A stretch of DNA of 64,000 bases from Bacteroidota bacterium (GCA_023450085.1 JAEXHI010000010.1:62001-126000), one strand, 5' to 3'; counted from the stretch's first letter, positions 16,260 to 25,669 are shown. A program made the numbers and translations. The notes: generated by a model not told the origin, from the sequence alone.

Positions 16260-18068
16260 TTATCCTGCTTCGGTATCGTTAAAGTAATTTACAAGCGTAG
16301 CCACTTGTTTTTTGTTCAGTATTTTAGATAGCTCTTCAGCACTAGCATCCTTAATTCTTTTCACGGATTTGAAGTGCGTCAACAATTTTTCAGCAGTGCT
16401 TTTGCCAATCCCTTCAATCTCTTCCAATTCCGTTTTTAAAGTTCCTTTGTCCCGTTTTTTTCTATGGAAGGTAATTCCAAAACGATGGGCCTCATCACGG
16501 AGATGTTGAATGATTTTTAAAGTTTCCGACTTTTTGTCCAAGTACATCGGTAAACTATCGTTCGGATAATAAAGTTCTTCAAGCCTTTTGGCGATACCAA
16601 TTACTGTTACTTTCTTGTCGATACCTAATTTCTTTAAGCTGCTCACTGCTGATGAAAGTTGGCCTTTACCACCGTCAATAATGATCAGTTGAGGCAAAGA
16701 TTGGTTTTCCTCTAACATGCGCTTATATCGTCTATAAACGGCTTCCTGCATGGTGGCAAAGTCATTGGGGCCTTCCACCGTTTTCACGTTAAAATGTCGA
16801 TAATCTTTTTTGCTCGGTTTGGCATCCTTAAAAACGACAATGGCAGATACGGGATATTTACCCTGAAAGTTAGAGTTATCAAAACATTCAATGTGATGAG
16901 GCAATTGAGTAAGTCTCAAATCATTTTTCATTTGAGTAAGTACACGCTCAGTTTTCAGTTCTGGATTTAGCTTCTCGTATTGGTTAAGCTTTTCCTTTTT
17001 AAAGAATAGTACATTCTTCTGAGATAGTTCTAACAGGTTTTTCTTTTCGCCAAGTTTAGGTACCGTCAGCTTTAAGTTCAGGTCTTCTAACGGGATTTCA
17101 AAAGGTACAATGATTTCTCTGGAAGTACTTTTAAATTTCGTCCTAAATTCAGCAATGGCAATGGATAGAAGCTCTTCATCGCTTTCATCTAATCGCTTTT
17201 TGATTTCAATAGTTTGCGTTTGGATGATGGCCCCGTTCATTACTTTTAGATAGTTCACAAAAGCATAACGTTCATCACTGGCAATGCTTACTACATCAAT
17301 ATTACTGATGGCACTACTTACCACGGTAGACTTGCTTTGGTACTTTTCCAAAATACCTAGTTTCTTCTGATAGTTATGTGCCAGTTCAAAATTAAGTTCC
17401 TCGGCAGCAGTTTTAACTACTTGCTTAACATCCTTGATCACATTGCCTATTTTACCATTTAAAATGTCTTTAATTTCTGCAATGTTGGTTTCGTAATCTT
17501 CTTTACTTTGATAGTTTTGGCAAGGTCCTTTGCAGTTCCCGATTTGATATTCCAAGCATACTTTAAACTTTCCTGCATTGATATTCTCAGACGTTAGGGG
17601 AAGATTACAGGTACGTAAGGTATAGGTTTCCTTAATCACTTCGAGTATAGTGTGCATCATGCCTACAGAAGCGTAGGGACCTAGATAAGTGGAACCATCT
17701 TTCACCATTCTTCGGGTGGAAAAAACACGTGGGAAAGGTTCTTTTTTAATAACAATCCATGGATAGGTCTTGTCATCCTTCAGCATAATGTTGTAGCGAG
17801 GCTGATGCTTTTTAATCAAGCTGTTTTCTAACAACCAAGCATCAATTTCAGTATCCACAATGGTAAATTGTATCCGTCTTATTTTAGAGACCAGTACTCT
17901 CGTTTTTCCATTGAGTTGTTTGTCCTGTACAAAATAGGAGCTTACGCGATTTCGGAGGTCTTTGGCTTTACCAATGTATATGAGTTTATCTTCAATATCG
18001 AAATATTGATAAACGCCAGGTTTGTGGGGGATATCTTTTAACGCTTTTTTGTAATCGAAACTGCTCAT
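16260..18068 (-). CDS. uvrC: UvrABC excinuclease subunit C
   Basis: 602 residues with all UvrC domains in order. The N-terminal GIY-YIG nuclease is HKPGVYQYFDIEDKLIYIGKAKDLRNRV at about residues 16-43. A Cys-rich stretch follows (CLEYQIGNCKGPCQNY, about 170). A UVR domain lies near 205-240, then the RNase-H-like nuclease (ECFDNSNFQGKYPVSAIVVF, IIIDGGKGQLSSA). Tandem helix-hairpin-helix motifs (LEEIEGIGKSTAEKLLTHF) close the protein. UvrC makes both incisions in nucleotide-excision repair. It lies 80 bp after the PBP gene, with a terminator-like hairpin between them. Confidence 0.96.
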   Translation of the reverse strand: MSSFDYKKALKDIPHKPGVYQYFDIEDKLIYIGKAKDLRNRVSSYFVQDKQLNGKTRVLVSKIRRIQFTIVDTEIDAWLLENSLIKKHQPRYNIMLKDDKTYPWIVIKKEPFPRVFSTRRMVKDGSTYLGPYASVGMMHTILEVIKETYTLRTCNLPLTSENINAGKFKVCLEYQIGNCKGPCQNYQSKEDYETNIAEIKDILNGKIGNVIKDVKQVVKTAAEELNFELAHNYQKKLGILEKYQSKSTVVSSAISNIDVVSIASDERYAFVNYLKVMNGAIIQTQTIEIKKRLDESDEELLSIAIAEFRTKFKSTSREIIVPFEIPLEDLNLKLTVPKLGEKKNLLELSQKNVLFFKKEKLNQYEKLNPELKTERVLTQMKNDLRLTQLPHHIECFDNSNFQGKYPVSAIVVFKDAKPSKKDYRHFNVKTVEGPNDFATMQEAVYRRYKRMLEENQSLPQLIIIDGGKGQLSSAVSSLKKLGIDKKVTVIGIAKRLEELYYPNDSLPMYLDKKSETLKIIQHLRDEAHRFGITFHRKKRDKGTLKTELEEIEGIGKSTAEKLLTHFKSVKRIKDASAEELSKILNKKQVATLVNYFNDTEAG

Positions 18069-18089
18069 CTAGATTACAAATTTACACTA

Positions 18090-18128
18090 AAAAATTAGAC
18101 CTCGTAGGTTTAAAACTTACGAGGTCTA
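18090..18128 (-). terminator. Terminator-like palindrome between the PBP gene and uvrC
   Basis: Arms TAGACCTCGTAGGTT (18096-18110) and AACTTACGAGGTCTA (18114-18128) pair with one mismatch. On the minus strand they are followed by AATTTTTTAG. This would end the porW-PBP transcript just before uvrC. The motif resembles the palindrome at 3372-3404. Confidence 0.65.
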
Positions 18129-18148
18129 TTCTGTATGACTATTAGCAT

Positions 18149-20389
18149 TTAAAAGCCTAGTTTTTTATCTAACTCTGTTGTTGTTTGTTCTTGTGGTTGA
18201 TATTGGTTACAGTCGTAAATGATATTCACTCCACTGGCAGGAGGATCAAAATCATTTCTAGTCACCTTCAGATTTGGATTGGCATATACTCGTTTCATAA
18301 AGCCAGCATAAATAGGCAAAGCCGAGTTGGCTCCTTCGCCATCTCTGGTACTAGTAAAGTGAAAAGCACGGTCTTCACAACCTGTCCAAACACCCGCAAC
18401 CAAATCAGGGGAAATGGCCATAAACCAACCATCAGAGTTGTTTTGTGTAGTTCCGGTTTTACCACCTATAGCCCCGTTGATTTTATACTTATAACTCAAG
18501 CGAGAACCTGTACCACCCGTAATTACACCACGTAACATGCGGGTCATCACATAGGCCACTTCTTCGTTCATGGCTACTTTAATAATTGGTTTACTTTCGT
18601 AAAGTACTACACCGTTTTTGTCTTCAATTTTGGTGATAAAATTAGGTTGTGTCCAAGCACCCTTATTAGCAAAAACACCATAAGCACCTACCATATCGTA
18701 AATAGAAGCATCAAAAGTTCCCAAGGCAATAGAGGGTACTGCTGGTACATCACTGGTGATTCCCATCTTTTTAATTTCGTTCATTACTGCCGTTGGCCCC
18801 ACTTCTTTCATTAAAAATGCGGCAATGTAGTTCTGCGAAAAGGCCAAACCTTTTTGTAAAGTGATTTTGCCAGGAAGAGGCGTGCCCGAGTTACGTGGGG
18901 TCCAATCTGGACTGCCTGGGTTAGAAATGGTCACAGGCTCATTCAACACTTCGAAGCAAGGAGAATAGCCGTTTTCGATGGCTACAGCGTAAGTAAAAGG
19001 TTTAGCGGTAGAGCCTACCTGTCTTTTACCCATTTTTACTTGGTCGTATTTGAAATGCTCAAAATTAATACCACCCACCCAAGCTTTAATGTTGCCTGTT
19101 TTTGGGTCCATGGCCATCATCGCATTGCGCAATAACAACTTGTAATATTTTACGGAGTCAATTGGCTTCATCAAAGTGTCAATGTTGCCATGCCAAGTGA
19201 AAATCGTCAACTTAGAAGGTGTATTGAAGTCAGTGTTGATTTCGTCATCTGATTTACCTTCTAATTTTAAAGCTTTATACCTATCAGATCTTTTAATACC
19301 TTGATCAATAAGTTGGTCTAGACCTTTAAACGGATTTCTGCCTTTCCAGCTTTTAGTAAACTGCGCCTGCAAAGTCTTCATGTATTCTTTTTGGGCTTCT
19401 TCGGCATACACCTGCATATCGTAATTGATCGTAGTATAGATCTTTAAGCCGTCTCTATCCAAATCATAAGGAGTACCATCGGCCCTGTTGATCGAACGTT
19501 CTTCCAAAATCTTTTTAACCTCTGTTTTTAAAACAGATCTGAAATAAGGAGCAATGCCATCATTGGTAGTGGCCGCATTGAAATGTAGGTTAAGTGGTTT
19601 TTCCTTTGCTCCAGCAAACTCATCTTGGGTAATGTAACCTTCTTTTACCATTAAAGCCATTACGGTATTTCTACGGTCTAAAGATCGTTCAGGGTTTTTA
19701 GTGGGCGAATAACGGGTAATCCCTTTTTGCAAACCAATCAATACTGCGGCCTGAGGTACCGTTAATTTATCGGGAGTAGTATTGAAATATACTCTCGCTG
19801 CAGATTTAATGCCATATGCATTGTTCCCAAAATCAACCGTGTTAAGATACATGGTAATGATTTCTTCTTTGGTATAGTTACGCTCCAGTTTAATGGCAAT
19901 TACCCATTCTTGAAACTTTTGGATGATCCTTTTTGCGAAATTTTTGGCTCTTCCTTCTTCCGAAAAAAGATTAAGGGCCAATTGCTGTGTAATAGTACTA
20001 CCACCTTGTTTTTTACCAGTAATGGCATATAGAAAAATGGTGAAAGTACGTTTGAAATCGATACCTGAATGCGAACGGTAACGAATGTCCTCCGTGGCAA
20101 TTAGCGCGTTGATTACGTTTGGTGAAATTTCATTGTAATTAACGTTGGATCTATTTTTTACGAAGTAAGTGCCCAGAACTTTTCCTTCTTCAGAAATCAC
20201 CTCTGTAGCCTCATTGCTTTTTGGATGTTCAATGGCTCTAAATGAAGGGATCTCTCCAAAAACACCAAAACCTATCATGATAATGAAAATAGCAAAAGCA
20301 ATAATGCCCGCAATTAGCACTTTCCAAATGCGCCAATTATATTTTTTGATAAGCTCCGGAGATAATGAATTGTTTTTTCTATAGTTCAT
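18149..20389 (-). CDS. Class A penicillin-binding protein (PBP1A-like)
   Basis: 746 residues: one membrane helix (about 22-44), a GT51 glycosyltransferase domain and a transpeptidase domain. GT51 motifs are ATEDIRYRSHSGID (catalytic Glu100) and KKQGGSTITQQLALNLF. Transpeptidase motifs are S460-T-A-K463 (RQVGSTAKPF), S518-Q-N520 and K644-T-G-T. The protein polymerises and cross-links peptidoglycan. Its start overlaps the end of the porW/sprE gene by 11 nt, suggesting translational coupling between wall synthesis and a T9SS lipoprotein. Confidence 0.93.
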   Translation of the reverse strand: MNYRKNNSLSPELIKKYNWRIWKVLIAGIIAFAIFIIMIGFGVFGEIPSFRAIEHPKSNEATEVISEEGKVLGTYFVKNRSNVNYNEISPNVINALIATEDIRYRSHSGIDFKRTFTIFLYAITGKKQGGSTITQQLALNLFSEEGRAKNFAKRIIQKFQEWVIAIKLERNYTKEEIITMYLNTVDFGNNAYGIKSAARVYFNTTPDKLTVPQAAVLIGLQKGITRYSPTKNPERSLDRRNTVMALMVKEGYITQDEFAGAKEKPLNLHFNAATTNDGIAPYFRSVLKTEVKKILEERSINRADGTPYDLDRDGLKIYTTINYDMQVYAEEAQKEYMKTLQAQFTKSWKGRNPFKGLDQLIDQGIKRSDRYKALKLEGKSDDEINTDFNTPSKLTIFTWHGNIDTLMKPIDSVKYYKLLLRNAMMAMDPKTGNIKAWVGGINFEHFKYDQVKMGKRQVGSTAKPFTYAVAIENGYSPCFEVLNEPVTISNPGSPDWTPRNSGTPLPGKITLQKGLAFSQNYIAAFLMKEVGPTAVMNEIKKMGITSDVPAVPSIALGTFDASIYDMVGAYGVFANKGAWTQPNFITKIEDKNGVVLYESKPIIKVAMNEEVAYVMTRMLRGVITGGTGSRLSYKYKINGAIGGKTGTTQNNSDGWFMAISPDLVAGVWTGCEDRAFHFTSTRDGEGANSALPIYAGFMKRVYANPNLKVTRNDFDPPASGVNIIYDCNQYQPQEQTTTELDKKLGF

Positions 20390-23381
20390 TGCTACTGATG
20401 TATCTGATGTACCTTTCTAGGGTATTTCGATTGGTGATTTTTTCTAGATTTTCTTTACTAATGGCAAAGGTAACATAATTAGCGGCAGGAATTTTCATGA
20501 TTTTGCCTAATTGAGATTTTATGCTTTCCTCATATTGCTTCACATCGCCAACACTGTTAAAGTCGCCTACAATAATCAATTGGTCTTCATTAAGTTCTCT
20601 AAGTTGGTGTCGAAGATTAGTGCCTGAATAGTTGCCACGGTTAAATTGTCCAATGCCAAAACGAGAAGTACTTACATTTAATGCTGCTGAATTTACCGCC
20701 ACCACATAATAGTAAGTGCTTGAAGAAGCTGGGTTAAATAAGGTTTCCTTTACAGGTGCTGGAACTACAGGTTTAGGAACAGTATCTGCTGGTTTTGTAA
20801 CCGCAATTGGTGTAAGAACGGTATCCTTTTTGGTTATCGGTGGAATAATTACACTGTCTTTCTTTATTGGTTTAGGAACAATTACTGAATCTTTTTTAGG
20901 TTCAACCACTGGCTTTTTGGTGACAACAGTGTCTTTTTTAACCTCTTTAGGTATAGGTTTTACTTCTGGTTTTGGTTCTGCCACGGGTTTCTGCACTGGT
21001 TTTTCCTCTACCGGTTTTGGCGCAACAGTTTGAACAGGAGTATAAGTTTTTTTGCCTGTTGGATCAAGTAAATTGGCAATGATAGGCTCGTTAAATCTTA
21101 TTCTTGTTTTGTTCTCAGCAAATGGAATTTCGTTGGTGTCATAGTCTACCAAAGCAATCTTTCTCTTTTTGAATTCGCTTAAATGAGCATTGATGTATAG
21201 CAAGTGTTCTTCTACCAAAGGCTTAATTAAACGGTCACTTTGATACTTCTCTGTGATTTGTTTGAAAGCAGTAATCAATTGGTCAACATGTTCGGTACGA
21301 CCAATCGCTATTGCCTTAAGGTAATCGTACTGAGGTTCCATGCTATTTCCTGGGAAACGCTGGCTAATATTGTTTGCATCAGCAATTACAGCTTTAAACT
21401 CTTTTTCTTGTAGTTTTTTGAACAAGCTCTCATACTCTCTATTTAAGGTTGCTTCTAGCTCATTTTGCTTAGCAGAAAAATTAGGGTCGATGATAGTCTT
21501 CGCATAAACCGAATTAGGGTACTTGCTTAATACCAGATTTTTGTACTCGTTTGATTTGGCGTTATCGCTACCTTGATAAGCCAGGTATAAGCTATAATAA
21601 ATCATATCCAACTTGTTGTTGTTGGGGAATCTTTTGAGCAAAAGTTGATAGGTCTTAATGGCCTCTGGTTTATCGTGCAGTACCTGTTGGTAAAAACTGC
21701 CCATATCTAAATAAGCATCTATAATCTTTTGGTTCGATTTTTCTAGTTGTGCAGGACTAAGCGGAATGGAATCAAGATAGGAAGTTACTTTGCTGGCATC
21801 TTTAGGTGCATTATTTGACGTGACTGCATCTGGATTTGTTGGCAATGAGCCAGGTCCGTTATCTGTTGCTGCACTGAGAGCATCCTGTTGGTCTTGTGAT
21901 GATTTTACACTTTGTCGCCAGTTAGGAGCTAATTTTCTGTTGCCCCAACGTTTTTTGAATTCATTAAAACCTCTGCTAACAGCATTTGAATTGGCAAAAT
22001 AAAAGGTGCCGCCAGTTTGGTTCTGATAGTTTACGTTTGCTCTTCCCGTGTTGCTGGTAGCACTGCCATTTGGGTCAGTAGAGCTACTTGCAGCGCTAGG
22101 AGCCATTGCCGAAAAATAGTTGTTTAATGCTATAGCACGATCATTAGCTGGAAGTAGAGCTATTTTCTGTAGCGTATCCTGTAAACTGATGGTTTCATAG
22201 CGTTGTTGTAAATAAGCTAAGTTTTGGGCTTTATTGGCTATGGATTCGTATAGCGGATGTGTTTTAGGCAACGTTAAAGCAGTACTATCGTAATAGAGCT
22301 TTGCGGTTACATAATCACTATAGTGCTTAAAGTTTAAATCGGCAATTTTTAAGTATGATAATGCTTTTTGGGTTTGATTAACTGTACTGCTTTTAATGGA
22401 AAGGTTATAATATTCCTCTGCTTTGGCATATTGGTCGGCTGCGTAATAATCTTCGGCAATTTCATAGTAAATCTGATCTTTGAAATCTACGTTTTTATCA
22501 TCTTTAAGCATTCTAGTCAGCTGTAGCTTTCGGTCAAAGTTTTTGCCGTCCAACATTTCTGCAATTCTAATTTTGCTCAACTTGGCATTAAAATACATAT
22601 CAAAAGGGGCATTGCTTTTTTCTACCTTTTGGTAAGCCGCCATGCTCTTGGCATATTCTTTTTCATTTTCGTAAAGCTGGGCTAGGGTGTAAGTCCACCT
22701 TATTCTATTTAAGGAGCTTGGTCCTGCTTTTAAAGCACGTTCCAAATAATCAATGGCCTGCTTGTCGTTTTCTTTGATAATGTTGAACTGAGCGATGGTA
22801 GCTAAAGGCTCTGATTTTTCCCTTTTTACCGAATCAAGCTCTATTTTAACCGTATCTAAAATCTTTTCTGCGTTTTCTAAATCATCTAGCTCTATAAAAC
22901 TACGTGCTTTCCAATTAAGGGCATTTAGATAAACCTTGTGGTCTTTTTGATAAGCTTTGGCCACATAATCAAAGTAGGCCATCGCATTATAATATTTGCC
23001 TTGAAGAAAATTTGTCTTTCCTAAAAGGATGTAGGCATCATCTATATAATTACTGTAATTCTTTTCCGCAATAATGGTTCTTGCCTTTTGGTCTATCAGG
23101 TCAAGTTCTTTGATTTTACTGCCGGCGGTAGTCGCATCGGCAATTGCGGGAGCATAGTAAAGCGGCAAAAAGCTGCTAAAATTATCTATTCTACTTTGAT
23201 TAACACCTTCTAAATACTCTTCCAATAAAACATTAGAATTGTAAATAAGGTTATATCTTGCAGACAGATTTTGAAGTTTTCTGTTAGCAAGCGTGTCTTT
23301 TTGAGAAGAGCAGCTTACGATTAATGTGAGCGTTAAAAAGCCCAATAAGGCTCCGTAGCCATGTTTTCTGTAGGAGTTCAA
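20379..23381 (-). CDS. porW: T9SS TPR lipoprotein PorW/SprE
   Basis: 1000 residues. A lipoprotein signal peptide (lipobox IVSC, Cys24) is followed by TPR-like helical repeats to about residue 400 (for example DDAYILLGKTNFLQGKYYNAMAYF), a Ser/Asn/Gly-rich linker, and a second TPR block (about 560-760). A Pro/Lys/Val linker then carries four KKD[ST]V units, and a C-terminal domain of about 100 residues begins at STYYYVVAVNSAALNV. This matches the PorW/SprE family required for type IX secretion and gliding. The linker makes it longer than Flavobacterium SprE. It heads an operon with the PBP and is divergent from atpZ. Confidence 0.82.
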   Translation of the reverse strand: MNSYRKHGYGALLGFLTLTLIVSCSSQKDTLANRKLQNLSARYNLIYNSNVLLEEYLEGVNQSRIDNFSSFLPLYYAPAIADATTAGSKIKELDLIDQKARTIIAEKNYSNYIDDAYILLGKTNFLQGKYYNAMAYFDYVAKAYQKDHKVYLNALNWKARSFIELDDLENAEKILDTVKIELDSVKREKSEPLATIAQFNIIKENDKQAIDYLERALKAGPSSLNRIRWTYTLAQLYENEKEYAKSMAAYQKVEKSNAPFDMYFNAKLSKIRIAEMLDGKNFDRKLQLTRMLKDDKNVDFKDQIYYEIAEDYYAADQYAKAEEYYNLSIKSSTVNQTQKALSYLKIADLNFKHYSDYVTAKLYYDSTALTLPKTHPLYESIANKAQNLAYLQQRYETISLQDTLQKIALLPANDRAIALNNYFSAMAPSAASSSTDPNGSATSNTGRANVNYQNQTGGTFYFANSNAVSRGFNEFKKRWGNRKLAPNWRQSVKSSQDQQDALSAATDNGPGSLPTNPDAVTSNNAPKDASKVTSYLDSIPLSPAQLEKSNQKIIDAYLDMGSFYQQVLHDKPEAIKTYQLLLKRFPNNNKLDMIYYSLYLAYQGSDNAKSNEYKNLVLSKYPNSVYAKTIIDPNFSAKQNELEATLNREYESLFKKLQEKEFKAVIADANNISQRFPGNSMEPQYDYLKAIAIGRTEHVDQLITAFKQITEKYQSDRLIKPLVEEHLLYINAHLSEFKKRKIALVDYDTNEIPFAENKTRIRFNEPIIANLLDPTGKKTYTPVQTVAPKPVEEKPVQKPVAEPKPEVKPIPKEVKKDTVVTKKPVVEPKKDSVIVPKPIKKDSVIIPPITKKDTVLTPIAVTKPADTVPKPVVPAPVKETLFNPASSSTYYYVVAVNSAALNVSTSRFGIGQFNRGNYSGTNLRHQLRELNEDQLIIVGDFNSVGDVKQYEESIKSQLGKIMKIPAANYVTFAISKENLEKITNRNTLERYIRYISSNEL

Positions 23382-23418
23382 TTGGTTTTGAGTTATTTAT
23401 ACTATAACAAAATATTTG

Positions 23419-23426
23419 CAAAAATA
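23419..23426 (-). promoter_or_regulatory. -7 box for the porW-PBP operon
   Basis: The minus strand reads TATTTTTG, an exact TAnnTTTG match, 37 bp upstream of the porW start codon in the divergent intergenic region shared with atpZ. Confidence 0.5.
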
Positions 23427-23486
23427 TTTTATTCGGCAATATAATCTTAATATTTGAAATGTAATTTACCAAATGTAACCTAAACA

Positions 23487-23705
23487 ATGGAAGAGGAGAA
23501 AGATAAAACTGCATTTAGTTATGCCAAATATACTGGGCTGGCTTTTCAAATGATGGCCACTATTGGCCTTTTTGCTTTTATTGGTTATAAAATTGATGAA
23601 CATCAAGGGATCAAAAATTTTCTTTTTACCGCTATATTGGGAATAGTAGGGGTGGGGGCTTCATTATATCAGGTCGTGAGATCACTAAATAAGAACAAAT
23701 CGTAA
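23487..23705 (+). CDS. atpZ: AtpZ/AtpI family protein
   Basis: 72 residues with two membrane helices: a charged N-terminus (MEEEKDKTAFSYAKY), then GLAFQMMATIGLFAFIGYKIDEHQG and FLFTAILGIVGVGASLYQVV. The GYKIDEH loop between the helices is typical of the AtpZ family. Such proteins sit at the head of F-type ATP synthase operons and are linked to Mg2+/Ca2+ handling or assembly of the enzyme. It is the first gene of the atp cluster here. Confidence 0.82.
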   Translation: MEEEKDKTAFSYAKYTGLAFQMMATIGLFAFIGYKIDEHQGIKNFLFTAILGIVGVGASLYQVVRSLNKNKS

Positions 23706-23747
23706 AATTATAGAGCAATGGTTTAACTTTGCCACAAAAAATCTGTT

Positions 23748-24128
23748 TTGAGCTTAAGAAAATTTATTGTTGCCTATTTTATTTATACCTTAATATTGGC
23801 CGGTGTGGCAGTTTTATTGAAGAACTTATTGCCAAGTGTCATTGCTGAACAATTTTGGTTAGTCTTTGGTTTTTTGGCTGGACTAACTCTGATTGCCTAC
23901 CTATTGGCCCATTTGGGCATTCAAAAAAATCCTCAAACTGGAGTTTTTGCAATTTTGGGCTCTGTAATCATCAAAATGTTATTCGCTATGTCTTTTGTGT
24001 TGATTTACAGCTTGAAACAAGTTAAGGGGGATTTGGTTTTTGCCCTCAATTTTTTTTCTTTATATTTATTGTTTACCCTCTTTGAAATATTAGGTTTGTT
24101 ACGTAACTTGCGCCACCAAAATAAATAG
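23748..24128 (+). CDS. Small membrane protein of the ATP synthase operon (AtpI-like position)
   Basis: 126 residues with four hydrophobic helices and no conserved motif I can name. It lies between atpZ and atpB, where many Bacteroidota genomes keep an ATP synthase subunit I-like gene, so an assembly role is plausible. The start is apparently TTG at 23748, because no in-frame ATG precedes the first helix (FIVAYFIYTLILAGVAVLL). The stop is 17 bp from the atpB start. Confidence 0.65.
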   Translation: MSLRKFIVAYFIYTLILAGVAVLLKNLLPSVIAEQFWLVFGFLAGLTLIAYLLAHLGIQKNPQTGVFAILGSVIIKMLFAMSFVLIYSLKQVKGDLVFALNFFSLYLLFTLFEILGLLRNLRHQNK

Positions 24129-24145
24129 TAAAAATCTGCGAGTAA

Positions 24146-25324
24146 ATGGATTATAACCAAGTTTTTGTGTCAAAAGTTAAAAGGCTAATTGTTGTTTTTA
24201 CGCTTTTTTCTGTGTTTTTAGGTTTTAGAACTGCTGCTTTTGCACAAGCTGATACCGTGGCTGCTCAAGGCCATGAAGTGAGTGCTCCGGCTGCACACGG
24301 TGAAGAGCATGGAGAAGAAAAAAAAGGATTTGATATTACTTCATTTATTTTTCATCACATTAGTGATAGCCACTTCTTCACTATTTGGGGACATGGCGAT
24401 CATGGTTTGACCCTTCACTTACCGGTAATTCTTTGGACTGATAACGGTTTGGTGACTTTTAGTTCATCTGCTTTTCAGTTTGATGATGCGGGTAAAGTTG
24501 TGGTAGAAAAAAATGGACAGCGTTTTGCGATTGCCCATAACAAAATCTATTATGCGAATGCTGCTGCTGATGCTCACGGTTCTTACGTTTCTCACGTAAC
24601 TGATGAGAAAGGTGAGGAAAAAGTAACCAATGCACGTCCTTTGGATTTTTCAGTTACCAAAAATGTATTCAGTATGTTGTTGTCAATTGTAGTGTTGATA
24701 ATCATTTTTACTACGGTTGCTGCAGGTTATAAAAAGAGAGCTGGTAAAGCACCAAAAGGAATTCAATCTTTCTTGGAACCTATCATTCTTTTTGTTCGCG
24801 ACGATATCGCTAGACCAAACTTAGGCCATAAATATGCTGCTTTCATGCCGTACTTATTATCGGTATTTTTCTTTATCTGGTTAAATAATATGTTAGGTTT
24901 GGTTCCTTTCTTTCCGGGAGGTGCTAACGTAACTGGTAACATTGCTTTAACTGTAGTTTTAGCCGCTGCTACATTCTTGATCACTACCTTTAAAGCAAAT
25001 AAATATTACTGGGGACACATTTTGAACCCTCCAGTGCCATGGTGGTTAAAGCCATTAATGATCCCTGTAGAGATTTTCGGTATGTTTACTAAGCCTATCG
25101 CTCTAGCTATTCGTTTGTTCGCAAACATTACAGCAGGTCACATTTTGGTAATGTCGCTATTATGCTTGATTTTTATCTTTAACTCTATTGCTGTAGCACC
25201 AGCATCAATTTTCTTTGCGGTGTTCATTGGCTTGATCGAGTTCTTGGTAGCATTTATCCAAGCATTTATTTTCACTATTCTATCAGCGCTATTTATTGGT
25301 ATGGCGGTAGAAGAGCACCATTAA
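24146..25324 (+). CDS. atpB: ATP synthase F0 subunit a
   Basis: 392 residues, much longer than the roughly 270 of E. coli. It begins with a signal-peptide-like segment (LIVVFTLFSVFLGFRTAAFA, then QADTVA), then a His/Glu-rich stretch and a soluble region of about 130 residues that includes FFTIWGHGDHGLTLHLPV, before the canonical subunit a helices. The essential Arg is in KPIALAIRLFANITAGH. Subunit a forms the proton half-channels beside the c-ring. Exported N-terminal extensions on this subunit recur in Bacteroidota. Followed by atpE after 41 bp. Confidence 0.95.
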   Translation: MDYNQVFVSKVKRLIVVFTLFSVFLGFRTAAFAQADTVAAQGHEVSAPAAHGEEHGEEKKGFDITSFIFHHISDSHFFTIWGHGDHGLTLHLPVILWTDNGLVTFSSSAFQFDDAGKVVVEKNGQRFAIAHNKIYYANAAADAHGSYVSHVTDEKGEEKVTNARPLDFSVTKNVFSMLLSIVVLIIIFTTVAAGYKKRAGKAPKGIQSFLEPIILFVRDDIARPNLGHKYAAFMPYLLSVFFFIWLNNMLGLVPFFPGGANVTGNIALTVVLAAATFLITTFKANKYYWGHILNPPVPWWLKPLMIPVEIFGMFTKPIALAIRLFANITAGHILVMSLLCLIFIFNSIAVAPASIFFAVFIGLIEFLVAFIQAFIFTILSALFIGMAVEEHH

Positions 25325-25365
25325 TTAGAACATAATTGTTAAACAATAATAAATAAATCAGAAAA

Positions 25366-25572
25366 ATGACTGGAACATTAGCTGCAATCGGCGCAGGCTT
25401 AGCTGCAATTGGCGCTGGATTAGGTATCGGTAAAATCGGTGGATCTGCAATGGAATCAATTGCTCGTCAACCAGAAGCCGCTTCAAAAATTCAAACTGCT
25501 ATGCTTATCGCTGCTGCTTTTATCGAGGCGGTTGCTTTATTCGCGGTAGTAGTTTCTTTGATCGCAAAATAA
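25366..25572 (+). CDS. atpE: ATP synthase F0 subunit c
   Basis: 68 residues forming two helices joined by the polar loop ARQPEA. The ion-carrying Glu54 is in LIAAAFIEAVALF. The residue after Glu is Ala rather than the Ser/Thr usual in Na+-type rings, which favours proton use. The Gly-rich first helix (IGAGLAAIGAGLGIGKIGG) is typical. A strong hairpin follows the gene and could set the high subunit c expression needed for the ring. Confidence 0.96.
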   Translation: MTGTLAAIGAGLAAIGAGLGIGKIGGSAMESIARQPEAASKIQTAMLIAAAFIEAVALFAVVVSLIAK

Positions 25573-25590
25573 TCAAAGAAAGATTTTAAG

Positions 25591-25627
25591 ATAAGCACCT
25601 TTTCGGGGTTGCCGCTAAGGTGCTTAT
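25591..25627 (+). promoter_or_regulatory. Stem-loop between atpE and atpF
   Basis: A perfect 11-bp stem, ATAAGCACCTT (25591-25601) with AAGGTGCTTAT (25617-25627), has a 15-base loop rich in G/C. It is followed only by TTAAAAG, not a good T run. A partial terminator or an mRNA-stabilising end for atpE is more likely than full termination inside the operon. Confidence 0.6.
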
Positions 25628-25669
25628 TTAAAAGAAAGTTTAACAAAGAAAAATATTTAAATATATACA

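Noticed and set aside
20716..21033. 105-codon plus-strand frame opposite porW
   Set aside because: It is the complement of the Pro/Lys/Val-rich linker; the Gly/Thr/Phe-rich composition is an artefact of that bias.
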